From the NCBI GenBank assembly GCA_964453035.1, contig CAYVOX010000085.1, positions 1-13,976 of the forward strand: a stretch of DNA of 13,976 nucleotides. The letters run 5' to 3'. Origin of the DNA: CAYVOX01 sp964453035 (GTDB lineage: Bacteria; Chloroflexota; Anaerolineae; Anaerolineales; Anaerolineaceae). The notes under the pieces are model-generated. The model was not told where the DNA came from. It saw only the letters and a list, made by a program, of their open reading frames with translations, and did no database searches. Shown in pieces: positions 1-6,900 of the stretch. The position numbers and the translations under genes were made by a program. The first letter of the stretch is position 1, and each line of letters starts with the position of its first letter.

Positions 1-86
1 CTAAGGATTTACAGGCTCATATAGAGTTCATACATTCAGTGCGAGGATGGGGGGCGAGGCTAGCAAGTGACTGGCGGGAAAGGGAG

Positions 87-92
87 TATAAT
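87..92 (+). promoter_or_regulatory. Promoter -10 element for the 131-550 gene
   Basis: A perfect TATAAT lies 38 bases before the start codon of the plus-strand gene, which would give a leader of roughly 30 bases. No good -35 hexamer sits 16-18 bases upstream; the bases there read CAAGTG/AAGTGA. The assignment therefore rests on the -10 element and its position. The rest of 1-130 shows no gene I can support. Confidence 0.5.
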
Positions 93-130
93 ATGCGCTC
101 GCAAGTGATATTGATGAAACTGGAGGCTGG

Positions 131-550
131 ATGGGACGATATATTAATCCCGAGGGGGCAGGAAAAGAGAGGACGCGGTTGAGTAAGACGGTGGTTCTTT
201 CTCTAAGAGAGTTAATGCGGCAGAGTGAGCCCGGTGAGATGAGCCGCGACCTGGTGGCGTATATCACGCTGGCGCTGGAACAAATTCACAGGACGGTGGA
301 TGAGACGGTGACCGCCTGGGAGAAGAAGGATTACTGGGTGAAAGCAGACCGCTTCAGGATGGAGTGGGAGTGGTCGGCGCAATTGAGCGCGAAGCTGCGA
401 AAAGCGGTGCTGGAAGATGACTGGGCCGCAATCGCGATGACTGCGGCCCAGATTGGTCAGAAGCTCATGAAGGTTGAGGTAGCCCCGCGCCACCGGCTGG
501 GAACGCCATGGGTGGGGGCCTGGGAGAAGTTTACTTCTTCCTCAAAATAA
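131..550 (+). CDS. Hypothetical small helical protein, 139 aa
   Basis: I do not recognise the family and assign no function. The ATG follows GGAGG with a 4-base spacer, a good ribosome binding site, and a TATAAT lies upstream. The protein is soluble-looking, with no signal peptide or membrane segment. It begins with a short basic stretch (residues 1-20). Predicted helices follow at about 20-31 (VVLSLRELMR), 38-65 (rich in Leu, Glu and Ile), 68-95 (Trp-rich, EWEWSAQL) and 97-115. A Pro/Gly/Trp-containing tail (GTPWVGAW) ends in Ser and Lys. Six Trp residues in 139 is high and suggests a packed helical bundle. It is the only plus-strand gene here and converges on the acyl-CoA synthetase gene, overlapping its last 20 bases, so it is not in an operon with anything visible. 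The real start and RBS support a genuine gene. Confidence 0.72.
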   Translation: MGRYINPEGAGKERTRLSKTVVLSLRELMRQSEPGEMSRDLVAYITLALEQIHRTVDETVTAWEKKDYWVKADRFRMEWEWSAQLSAKLRKAVLEDDWAAIAMTAAQIGQKLMKVEVAPRHRLGTPWVGAWEKFTSSSK

Positions 551-2639
551 TGCGGGCGTCAACCACTTTGATGCCTTTGCCTTCTTCGTAAACCAGAACG
601 GGATTGGCATCCGATTCGCTGACCTCATCGGCGAGATCTAAAATCATGGAGGAGTAGGCGCAGATGGTTTGAGCCATCGCCTGGCGGTCGCGTGGTTTTT
701 CGCCGCGGACGCCGGCAAGGATGGGAGCGCCGCGAATTTCGCCGAGCATGCGCTCAGCCTGCATGGGGGTGACGGGGGCTACGCGGAAGGTGACATCCTT
801 GAGCACTTCAACGAAGATGCCGCCGAGACCGAACATCATGGTTGGGCCAAAGGTGGGATCGTTGACGGAGCCAAGGATGACCTCAGTGCCCCAGGGGGCC
901 ATTTCTTGAACGGCAACGCCATGAATGTTGGCATCGGCCTTGTAGGCTTTGGAATTGGTGAGGATAGTTTTGTAGGCTTCGCGGACGGCCGCTACGTCTT
1001 TGATGTTGACTTTGACGCCGCCGGCATCCGATTTATGGAGGATGTCGGGCGAGACAATCTTCATAACAACGGGGAAACCAATTTCCTTAGCAATTTTCAC
1101 CGCTTCGTCTTCGGTTTTGGCGAGGCTGGTGGTGGTGACAGGCAAACCATAGGCGGCAAATACCTGTTTGGCTTCGATTTCGGTCAGGGAATCACGGCCT
1201 TCTTCGCGGGCGCCCTGGATGATTTTGAGGGCGGCTTTACGGGAGGCGGCTTTGGGGGCTACCGCTTTTTCCTGGTTGGCTTCGCTCATGTGGGCGTATT
1301 CGCGCAGGGCAGCGATGGCGTTGACTGCCAGGTCAGGGGCGCCGTAAGCGGGGATGCCTTCTTCAACGAGCTTTTTCATACCGCGGGCTGATTTCTCGCC
1401 ACCGACGAAGGAGACGGTGACGGGTTTATCTTTGATGCCAGACTCAACAATCGCGTCTTTGATGGCTTGCGCAATCTCAACGGGATTGGTCATGGCGGTT
1501 TCGCAGTAGAGCACGGTGAGGGCATCAACCCAAGGATGGGCGAGGGCGTAGCGGACGGAATCTTTGTACCATTCATTGCCTGCCATGCCGGTAAGGTCAA
1601 CAGGGTTCTTGGCGGAACCAAAGTCGGGCATATGCTTTTTGAATTCAGCCTGGACATCCGCGGGGGCGAACTTAAGCGGTACGCCGTACTTTTCAGCCGC
1701 ATCCGTTGCCAGAACGCCAACGCCACCGCCGTTGGTGATGATGACGAGGTTATCGCCCTTCATGGGAGGCTGAAGGGAAAGGGCAAGGGTGCGGTCAAAG
1801 AGGTTGTCGAGGTCGGAAGCCTGGATGCAGTTGGCCTGCTGGAACGCGGCGCCATAAACCTTGGCCGCGCCGGCAAGCGAGCCGGTGTGGCTGGCAGCAG
1901 CGGCTGCGCCGTGCGCCGAAACGCCTGATTTGAGGGCGATGATGGGTTTGTGCGCTTTTTGAGAGGCTTCGATGAATTTGCGCCCATCCTTGAAGCCTTC
2001 GATGTAGAGTGAGATACAGGTTGTATCGGGATCTTTATCCAGCCAGGTGATGCAATCGGCAATATCAACATCAGACATGTTGCCGATGGAGACCAGTTTT
2101 TCGAAGCCCACTGAGCGCAGGTAGGAGGCGGCATCGATGGCGATGAGGAGCGCTCCGGACTGGGTGACGAGGCTGGCTTTGCCCTTGAGAGGGAGGAAGG
2201 GGGCAAATGAGGCGTTCATATTATCGGAGTTGGAGAGCAAGCCGACGATGTTAGGTCCGAGGATGCGCATCCCGTAGCTGCGGGCAATCCTGACGCACTC
2301 ATCTTCGAGGTCTTTGCGGCCAACTTCGCTGAAGCCGGAGGTGATGACGATGAGACCTTTAACGCCTTTTTTTCCGCATTCTTCGGTGGCAGCTGGGACG
2401 ATCTTGGCGGGTACAGTGATGACAGCGGCATCAATGTTTCCGGGAATTTCGAGAATGGAGCTGTAACATTTGTGCCCCAGGATCTCAGTAGCGCCCGGGT
2501 TGACGGGGTAGATTTTTCCCTTATATTTGCTTTCAATCAGGTTACTAAGTACGGTGTAGCCAATCTTTCCGGGTGTTGCTGAGGCGCCGATGACTGCTAT
2601 TGACTTGGGGCGCAACAAGCCATCTAATGCTTTGTCCAC
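531..2639 (-). CDS. acdAB: ADP-forming acetate--CoA ligase (acyl-CoA synthetase), fused alpha-beta, 702 aa
   Basis: Predicted to convert acetyl-CoA (or a related acyl-CoA), ADP and phosphate to the free acid, CoA and ATP: substrate-level phosphorylation in the cytoplasm during fermentation. The order is CoA-binding Rossmann domain (about 8-100, with VIGAS and GKIGYTVL), succinyl-CoA-synthetase-like domains (about 150-450, with TQSGALL) and an ATP-grasp domain (about 480-702, with GFPVVMKIVSPDILHKSDAGG and a glycine-rich FGLGGIFVEVLKD). His251 in ASHTGSLAG matches the alpha-subunit phosphohistidine, and His535 in ILHKSDAGG matches the conserved beta-subunit histidine that relays phosphate. At about 700 residues it is the size of the fused form. 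It lacks the extra C-terminal GNAT domain of PatZ-type protein acetyltransferases, so an enzymatic ligase is favoured. The start is GTG, with AGGAGGAG six bases upstream. Acyl specificity (acetate, propionate, aryl acids) cannot be read from sequence. Confidence 0.93.
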   Translation of the reverse strand: MDKALDGLLRPKSIAVIGASATPGKIGYTVLSNLIESKYKGKIYPVNPGATEILGHKCYSSILEIPGNIDAAVITVPAKIVPAATEECGKKGVKGLIVITSGFSEVGRKDLEDECVRIARSYGMRILGPNIVGLLSNSDNMNASFAPFLPLKGKASLVTQSGALLIAIDAASYLRSVGFEKLVSIGNMSDVDIADCITWLDKDPDTTCISLYIEGFKDGRKFIEASQKAHKPIIALKSGVSAHGAAAAASHTGSLAGAAKVYGAAFQQANCIQASDLDNLFDRTLALSLQPPMKGDNLVIITNGGGVGVLATDAAEKYGVPLKFAPADVQAEFKKHMPDFGSAKNPVDLTGMAGNEWYKDSVRYALAHPWVDALTVLYCETAMTNPVEIAQAIKDAIVESGIKDKPVTVSFVGGEKSARGMKKLVEEGIPAYGAPDLAVNAIAALREYAHMSEANQEKAVAPKAASRKAALKIIQGAREEGRDSLTEIEAKQVFAAYGLPVTTTSLAKTEDEAVKIAKEIGFPVVMKIVSPDILHKSDAGGVKVNIKDVAAVREAYKTILTNSKAYKADANIHGVAVQEMAPWGTEVILGSVNDPTFGPTMMFGLGGIFVEVLKDVTFRVAPVTPMQAERMLGEIRGAPILAGVRGEKPRDRQAMAQTICAYSSMILDLADEVSESDANPVLVYEEGKGIKVVDARIILRKK

Positions 2640-2771
2640 TTTATTCTCCTCCTAAATTTTTAATTATTGCTTATTTTGATGTTACAAATTTCACAAAGCC
2701 TCATTCCAGACTTTATTTTATACACTATTGGCTAAACAAAAGTACTTATTCTTATGGGATTTTTATCATGA
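2640..2771 (-). promoter_or_regulatory. A+T-rich leader and probable promoter region of the acyl-CoA synthetase gene
   Basis: This 132-base gap is much more A+T-rich than the flanking genes. On the minus strand it holds a TATAAA (2717-2722) without a clear -35, and an alternative TTGTTT (2734-2739) 16 bases from AATAAA (2712-2717). A strong AGGAGGAG ribosome site ends six bases before the GTG. No hairpin with a T-run is seen, so read-through from the 187-residue gene upstream cannot be excluded. The exact promoter is uncertain. Confidence 0.35.
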
Positions 2772-3335
2772 TTATTGACTCTGGGGGGTGGTGCGCACAC
2801 CAAAAATGGCGGACTGGTGCCTGATGAGGGCGTAAAACACCCTGACGGGAGCGAGGCTGGGGAGTATTGGGCAGGTGACCTCGACGTCGTAAAGGGGCGA
2901 GAAGGTTTCGCGGCTAATCTCAAGGTGGGTAGCCAGGCTGGTGCGTGAGGCGACGCGCGTCAATCCATCGAGGCGGAACTGGCCAATCAGGACGGAGACC
3001 GGGTCCATACGGCGGTTGGGTTCGGTGGGGTCGTAATCCAGGGGCTCTTTGGCGGCGGGCAGCAGGTGGTAGGCGAGCACCTGGTTGATTGAAATGTGTT
3101 GTTCACGGAAGGAGAGCACTTTGGTTGAACCCCCTCCAGCAACGAAAAGGGTTCTGGCGTTATAGAGGCAGATGATTTCTGGCGCGGCATTGGTGCGCAA
3201 CCAGGTGCTGACGCGAATCTGGTTCTTGACAACGACTTCTCCCCAGCTGACGCCAGTGGATGTATAAATCATCACTCCGGAGGATTTATCATCCGGGCCG
3301 AGCGTATAAGGGAGCGTGTGGGGTGATTCTGACAT
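2772..3335 (-). CDS. Hypothetical protein, 187 aa
   Basis: I cannot place this protein in a family. It has no signal peptide and no convincing membrane helix. Composition and pattern suggest alternating beta-strands: residues about 20-65 hold VMIYTSTG, EVVVKNQIRVSTWLRT and IICLYNARTLFVAGGG. A Pro-rich turn region (about 93-108, KEPLDYDPTEPNRRMDP) follows, then a second strand-rich half containing VSVLIGQFRLDGLTRV and the hydrophobic VRVFYALI near the end. The ATG has GGAGG six bases upstream, and the gene begins only 14 bases after the threonine-dehydrogenase stop codon, so the two are very likely cotranscribed. The paired IRVSTWLRT and FRLDGLTRV strands hint at a small repeat or barrel fold, but this is only an impression. 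Confidence is high that it is a gene, low on function. Confidence 0.8.
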   Translation of the reverse strand: MSESPHTLPYTLGPDDKSSGVMIYTSTGVSWGEVVVKNQIRVSTWLRTNAAPEIICLYNARTLFVAGGGSTKVLSFREQHISINQVLAYHLLPAAKEPLDYDPTEPNRRMDPVSVLIGQFRLDGLTRVASRTSLATHLEISRETFSPLYDVEVTCPILPSLAPVRVFYALIRHQSAIFGVRTTPQSQ

Positions 3336-3349
3336 GCTTCCTCCGGCGG

Positions 3350-4369
3350 TTAACGGGAATAGCGCTGACGGACAGCGGGGATGAGGTATTCCTCAAAGGA
3401 GCGTTCCTGGTCGTAATCAGGCTGCCAGTTCCAATCCTGCCGGGCGGCAGAGTCATCCACTTCGGCAGGCCAGCTGTCAACAATGCCCTGGCGGCTGGCG
3501 TGGGGATTAAAGGTGATTTGAGCCTGGGGGAAGGCCTTCTTGACGACGTGAGAAAATTCCAGGGCGGAGGGGCTGAAGCTGGTGACATTATAAATGAGTT
3601 GGGAAAGATCCTGGCGGGGTGCGGCTTCAAGATGCAGCAGGGCTTTGATCGCATCAGGCATGACCATGAAGGGCAGGCGTGTATCGGTGCGAACAAAGCA
3701 GGCATAGGGCAAGCCTTGCGCGGCATGGTGGAGCATTTCAGGGCCGTAATCGCTGGTGCCGCCGGTGGGGATGGTGACAGCGCTGATGAGTCCGGGAAAC
3801 CGGATGCAGCGGAAATCAATGGTGGTGCGCCCGCTATCTGCGGCTAACTGGCGGTAATGGTGGGTGTAATAACGGCCAAGGTGCTCGCAATACAGCTTGT
3901 TACAGCCGTACATGGTGGTGGGTTGCAGCCACTCGTTTTCCTTGACTCTGGCGGCGCGGTTCTTGGCTTCCAGGCTGGGCAAACCGTAGGCAGCTATGGA
4001 GGACGGGTAGAGAAACTTGACGGGTTTTCCCTGCCATTGAGATTGCTCAACAGCCAGGCGCAGCAGGTTCAGGGTACCTTCAACATTGATGCGGTGGGCG
4101 GTTTCAGGGTTGTATTCAGCTTTGGTGGAGAGAATGGAGGCGAGATGGTAGATGGTGCGAATCTCGTATTCGACCACCATGCGGCCCAATAGCATCCCAT
4201 CCAGAATATCCCCCTGGATAAAGCGCTCGCAGTAGGGTTTGAGGGTCTCGTCCAGGGGTTGGACGTCAAGGGCAACCACGCTGTAGGTGCCTTGTTGTCC
4301 GAGGTAGGTGATGAGACCGTGACCGATTTCGCCATTTGCTCCGGTAATCAGTACAACTTCCTTGCGCAT
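3350..4369 (-). CDS. NAD-dependent L-threonine 3-dehydrogenase-like SDR/epimerase, 339 aa
   Basis: Probably oxidises L-threonine with NAD to 2-amino-3-oxobutyrate in the cytoplasm, the first step of threonine breakdown to glycine and acetyl-CoA. It is an extended short-chain dehydrogenase. The nucleotide-binding GANGEIG is at 10-16, Asp35 ends strand 2 (favouring NAD over NADP), GDILD is at 53-57, PSSIAAYG at 122-129, and catalytic Tyr154 and Lys158 lie in YGCNK. The C-terminal half carries features I associate with epimerase-like threonine dehydrogenases: RFPGLIS (190-196), GGTSDYG (203-209), TRLPFMVMPDA (230-240) and RQGIVDSWPAEVDDSAAR (293-310). The reading frame stays open further upstream, into the transporter gene. 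The ATG at 4369 is preferred because GGAGG precedes it and the Rossmann strand begins right after it. The gap to the transporter is 22 bases. Another sugar-nucleotide epimerase is the main alternative. Confidence 0.8.
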   Translation of the reverse strand: MRKEVVLITGANGEIGHGLITYLGQQGTYSVVALDVQPLDETLKPYCERFIQGDILDGMLLGRMVVEYEIRTIYHLASILSTKAEYNPETAHRINVEGTLNLLRLAVEQSQWQGKPVKFLYPSSIAAYGLPSLEAKNRAARVKENEWLQPTTMYGCNKLYCEHLGRYYTHHYRQLAADSGRTTIDFRCIRFPGLISAVTIPTGGTSDYGPEMLHHAAQGLPYACFVRTDTRLPFMVMPDAIKALLHLEAAPRQDLSQLIYNVTSFSPSALEFSHVVKKAFPQAQITFNPHASRQGIVDSWPAEVDDSAARQDWNWQPDYDQERSFEEYLIPAVRQRYSR

Positions 4370-4391
4370 ATTGCCTCCAGAGTGGATGAAA

Positions 4392-5831
4392 TTAGTGGTT
4401 ACCAGCCTTTTCGGAAGGGCCGCCTGGCAGAAAACCTTTTTCTTCCAGGAATTTCTGTTCTTTTTCAGCGTGGATAATGGCGAGTTTTTGTTTGATCTGG
4501 AGCCATGCCGGACCATGCAAAGGATACCAGTGCAGGGCAATGGCTGAAACCAATAATAAAATACCAGGGACGAGCATCCACCCGATCAAGATTCCGGTTT
4601 GCGCAGAAGTGGATTGCATGCCAGGTTGCAGCCCCTGAACATAGCCATAGGAGGCAAGGATTTGCAGGAAAACGGCTTGAGCCAGGCTGATGGCAGGCTT
4701 GGTGATTAAGCTATTCACACCTGCATACATGCCTTCACGACGCAAACCGGTGAGGTGCTCATCCTTATCGATGACATCTCCATTCATCAGGGGGATGAGA
4801 TACATACCTCCGGCAAAGCCAATGCCCACCAGGAAAAAGGAAATGGCTGCAAAAAGGATGCTTCGACCACCGACGACCATCAACAAACAGCCGGCGGCAA
4901 ATAGGAGGCAGAAGAGTTGAACGCAGCGTTTTACGCCCCATTTTTCTCGGCGATTGACCCAGAAGATGACCCCGAGAATGATCCCGGCAGCCAGTGATAA
5001 GTACAATGGCAGGGCATCCATTTTTAACTCATCAAAGTAATAGAAAATCCCTTGCATGAGTCCGGTCTGGGCAAAAATAACGGTGAAACTGACCACCTCA
5101 AACATGATGAAGGAGAAATTCTTGAAAGTCTCTTTGAGGGATTTGGTGAATGAAATTTTTTCTTCTTCTTGTTGGAAATGCTTTTCTTGATAAAAGAAAG
5201 TGCTGAAAAAAATGACCAAACCCATGAGAATTCCGATGCCGGTCATGATGGCCTGGAATGTAGAAGCATCCTCGCCCGGTTTTGGCTTGATGGGATTAAA
5301 GAGCAGGAGGGGCACCGCAGTTGAGAAAACCATAAAGACGAGTTTCCAGATGAAAATCGAGCTGCGAGCCTTGTTGGAAACTGCCATTTCATACGGCATG
5401 ATGTAGATGCTGGTGGCGATGGCGGTGTAGAGGGTATCTATGATGAAGAGCAGGATTAGGAATTGGATGAACATCAAGGTCTGGTCTGTTCCAGTGCCGG
5501 GCCAATTAATCCAGCAGGCAATGAAGGCCAAAGCATACAGAGGGGCACCGTAGCGGATGTAGGGGATCCGGCGGCCCAATTTACTGCGGGTCCGATCACT
5601 GAGATATCCAAAGAGGGGATCATTTACGGCGTTCCAAATGCCAAAAATAATCCATACCACTGCGGCTAATTGTTGATCGAGACCGCGCCAGATGGTGAAA
5701 TAATAAGTGATCGCGCCGCTAATGGCCAATCCACCCAGGGTGGCTGAAGCGCCATCCGCTGCGGAAACCCAGATTCGGCTGTGAAGTGGGATGTGTTCTT
5801 CAAACGCTTCTGATTTGTTCACGTTAATCAT
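4392..5831 (-). CDS. MFS transporter, glycoside-pentoside-hexuronide (GPH) symporter type, 479 aa
   Basis: An inner-membrane secondary transporter, probably coupled to H+ or Na+. Twelve hydrophobic segments can be picked out, beginning at about residues 32-45, 55-77, 94-108 and 119-144 and ending with two helices near the C-terminus. The loop after helix 2 carries NDPLFGYLSDRTRSKLGRR (70-88), the signature I associate with GPH carriers such as MelB and XynB-type symporters. A 30-residue cytoplasmic tail rich in Lys and Glu follows the last helix. Substrate cannot be inferred, because the neighbours are amino-acid and fermentation genes, not sugar-utilisation genes. The start is uncertain. The ATG has AAAAGG touching it with no spacer, whereas GTG codon 4 (ending at 5822) sits nine bases from the same AAAAGG and may be the real start. 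It is first in a probable operon with the threonine dehydrogenase and the 187-residue gene. Confidence 0.85.
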   Translation of the reverse strand: MINVNKSEAFEEHIPLHSRIWVSAADGASATLGGLAISGAITYYFTIWRGLDQQLAAVVWIIFGIWNAVNDPLFGYLSDRTRSKLGRRIPYIRYGAPLYALAFIACWINWPGTGTDQTLMFIQFLILLFIIDTLYTAIATSIYIMPYEMAVSNKARSSIFIWKLVFMVFSTAVPLLLFNPIKPKPGEDASTFQAIMTGIGILMGLVIFFSTFFYQEKHFQQEEEKISFTKSLKETFKNFSFIMFEVVSFTVIFAQTGLMQGIFYYFDELKMDALPLYLSLAAGIILGVIFWVNRREKWGVKRCVQLFCLLFAAGCLLMVVGGRSILFAAISFFLVGIGFAGGMYLIPLMNGDVIDKDEHLTGLRREGMYAGVNSLITKPAISLAQAVFLQILASYGYVQGLQPGMQSTSAQTGILIGWMLVPGILLLVSAIALHWYPLHGPAWLQIKQKLAIIHAEKEQKFLEEKGFLPGGPSEKAGNH

Positions 5832-5855
5832 CCTTTTATCGTGGGATAAGCCAAT

Positions 5856-5883
5856 TTTATATCAAAACGAGTATTCCCATCAA
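5856..5883 (-). promoter_or_regulatory. Probable promoter of the transporter / threonine-dehydrogenase operon
   Basis: On the minus strand, TTGATG (5878-5883) and TATAAA (5856-5861) are separated by 16 bases, a reasonable sigma-70-like pair. The -10 lies about 25 bases before the transporter start. The -35 begins only three bases downstream of the secF terminator hairpin, so the two units appear cleanly separated. Confidence 0.5.
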
Positions 5884-5885
5884 CG

Positions 5886-5929
5886 AAAAAGGTTCTGGAA
5901 GTGTTTGAAGCACCTTCCAGAACCTTTTT
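5886..5929 (-). terminator. Rho-independent terminator after secDF
   Basis: A perfect 15-base inverted repeat (5886-5900 and 5915-5929) can extend inward by three GTG/CAC pairs past one bulged base, leaving a 7-base loop. On the minus strand the stem ends in five Ts. It begins 33 bases after the secF stop codon. The same five-base A/T flanks exist on both sides, so it could also stop plus-strand transcripts. Confidence 0.88.
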
Positions 5930-5962
5930 GTGTCATAAGCTAACAGTAATGGTTCAGGGTGA

Positions 5963-6889
5963 TCAGGCGGCCGAAGTCTCGCCGCGCTTGAACCAGTTGC
6001 GCCATTCTTTGTTTTCCCAGACGACCAGGATGGGGGCGGCGATGAAAATGGATGAGTAAGTACCGCTGAAGAGACCCACCAGGAGGATGACTGCGAATTC
6101 GCGCAGGGTGACGCCGCCGAAGAGGGCAAGCGCCAGTAGCATGAACTCGGAGGTCATCAACTGGGTGTTGATGGAGCGCTGCAGGGTTTGAATGATGGAG
6201 TGGTTGACGAGTTTCTCAAAGGGCAATTTGCGGTAGATGGCGCTGTTTTCGCGCACGCGGTCAAACACCACAATTTTATCCTGCACTGAGAAGCCGATGA
6301 CGGTGAGAAAGGCGGTGAGGAAGAGTGAATCAACCTGCCAGCCAAAGAGCAAGCCGCCGATTGAAGCAATGCTGATGACCACGAGGGCATCGTGGAGCAT
6401 GGCGATGATGGCGCACAGGCCGTAGCGGAAGGCGTGCTGAATGCCTCGGAAAGCAAAGGTGATGAAGGCAATCACGCCGAGCGCAGCTACAAGAATCGCC
6501 AGTCCGGCGCGGCTGGTAACTTCGGCGCCGATGGACGGACCGACATTATCAAACTGGCGGATGGTGATTTTATCGTTGAAGGCCTTCTCAAGGTTGGAGA
6601 CCAGGCTGGTGCGGGTGGCATCATCGAGGAAGGGGGCTTTGATGATGAGGATATCCGACCCGGTGGTGGTCACCTGGGTATCGGTGATGCCGAGGTTGCC
6701 CAGTTCCTTGATGACATCCGCTGTGAGCGGGGTTTTGCCAGATTTGAATTGAATCTCGAGCATGGAGCCGCCCTTGAAGTCAATCGAGAGCGGGAGACCG
6801 CCCTGGGTCGCCATAATTATCAGGCCTGGGATAATCACAATCAGAGAGAGCAGAAAGAAGTAGTAACGTTTGCCGAGTAAGTTAATCAT
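5963..6889 (-). CDS. secF: Protein translocase subunit SecF, 308 aa
   Basis: Membrane partner of SecD; the SecDF complex uses the proton gradient to help pull exported proteins through SecYEG from the outer face. Residues 8-27 form the first membrane helix. An external domain follows with DFKGGSMLEI (37-46) and VGPSIGAEV (116-124), then five C-terminal helices between about 128 and 292. These include AMLHDALVV (163-171) and the SecF signature QDKIVVFDRVREN (203-215). Length is normal for the family. A GTG at 6916 would extend the protein by nine residues and overlap secD, but no ribosome site precedes it. The ATG at 6889 has AAAGGA seven bases upstream and begins the typical N-terminus, so it is preferred. 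It follows secD by 11 bases and ends just before a strong terminator. Confidence 0.94.
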   Translation of the reverse strand: MINLLGKRYYFFLLSLIVIIPGLIIMATQGGLPLSIDFKGGSMLEIQFKSGKTPLTADVIKELGNLGITDTQVTTTGSDILIIKAPFLDDATRTSLVSNLEKAFNDKITIRQFDNVGPSIGAEVTSRAGLAILVAALGVIAFITFAFRGIQHAFRYGLCAIIAMLHDALVVISIASIGGLLFGWQVDSLFLTAFLTVIGFSVQDKIVVFDRVRENSAIYRKLPFEKLVNHSIIQTLQRSINTQLMTSEFMLLALALFGGVTLREFAVILLVGLFSGTYSSIFIAAPILVVWENKEWRNWFKRGETSAA

Positions 6890-6900
6890 GAGAACATCCT

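Noticed and set aside
28..267. Minus-strand frame of 79 codons at the left end
   Set aside because: It overlaps the supported plus-strand gene and its promoter, lacks a ribosome site and reads like a shadow.
669..1391. Open plus-strand frame of 240 codons, Gly/Phe/Asp-rich
   Set aside because: It lies wholly antisense to the acyl-CoA synthetase, whose product matches a known family end to end. The composition is that of a complementary-strand shadow.
531..2639. PatZ-type protein acetyltransferase
   Set aside because: The protein ends with the ATP-grasp domain and has no additional GNAT domain, and both phosphorelay histidines are present, which favours the ligase.
2682..2696. Rex-like operator in front of the acyl-CoA synthetase gene (TTGTGAA half-site on the minus strand)
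   Set aside because: Only one half matches TTGTGAA; the second half at the required spacing does not read TTCACAA. A redox-operator claim is not supported.
3260..3847. Plus-strand frame of 195 codons spanning the end of the 187-aa gene and the dehydrogenase
   Set aside because: It runs antisense across two well-supported genes and their ribosome site, with no domain or promoter of its own.
4370..4540. Upstream extension of the threonine dehydrogenase by 57 residues
   Set aside because: It would overlap the transporter coding region and gives a Lys/Asn-rich segment unlike the family; a strong GGAGG precedes the internal ATG at 4369.
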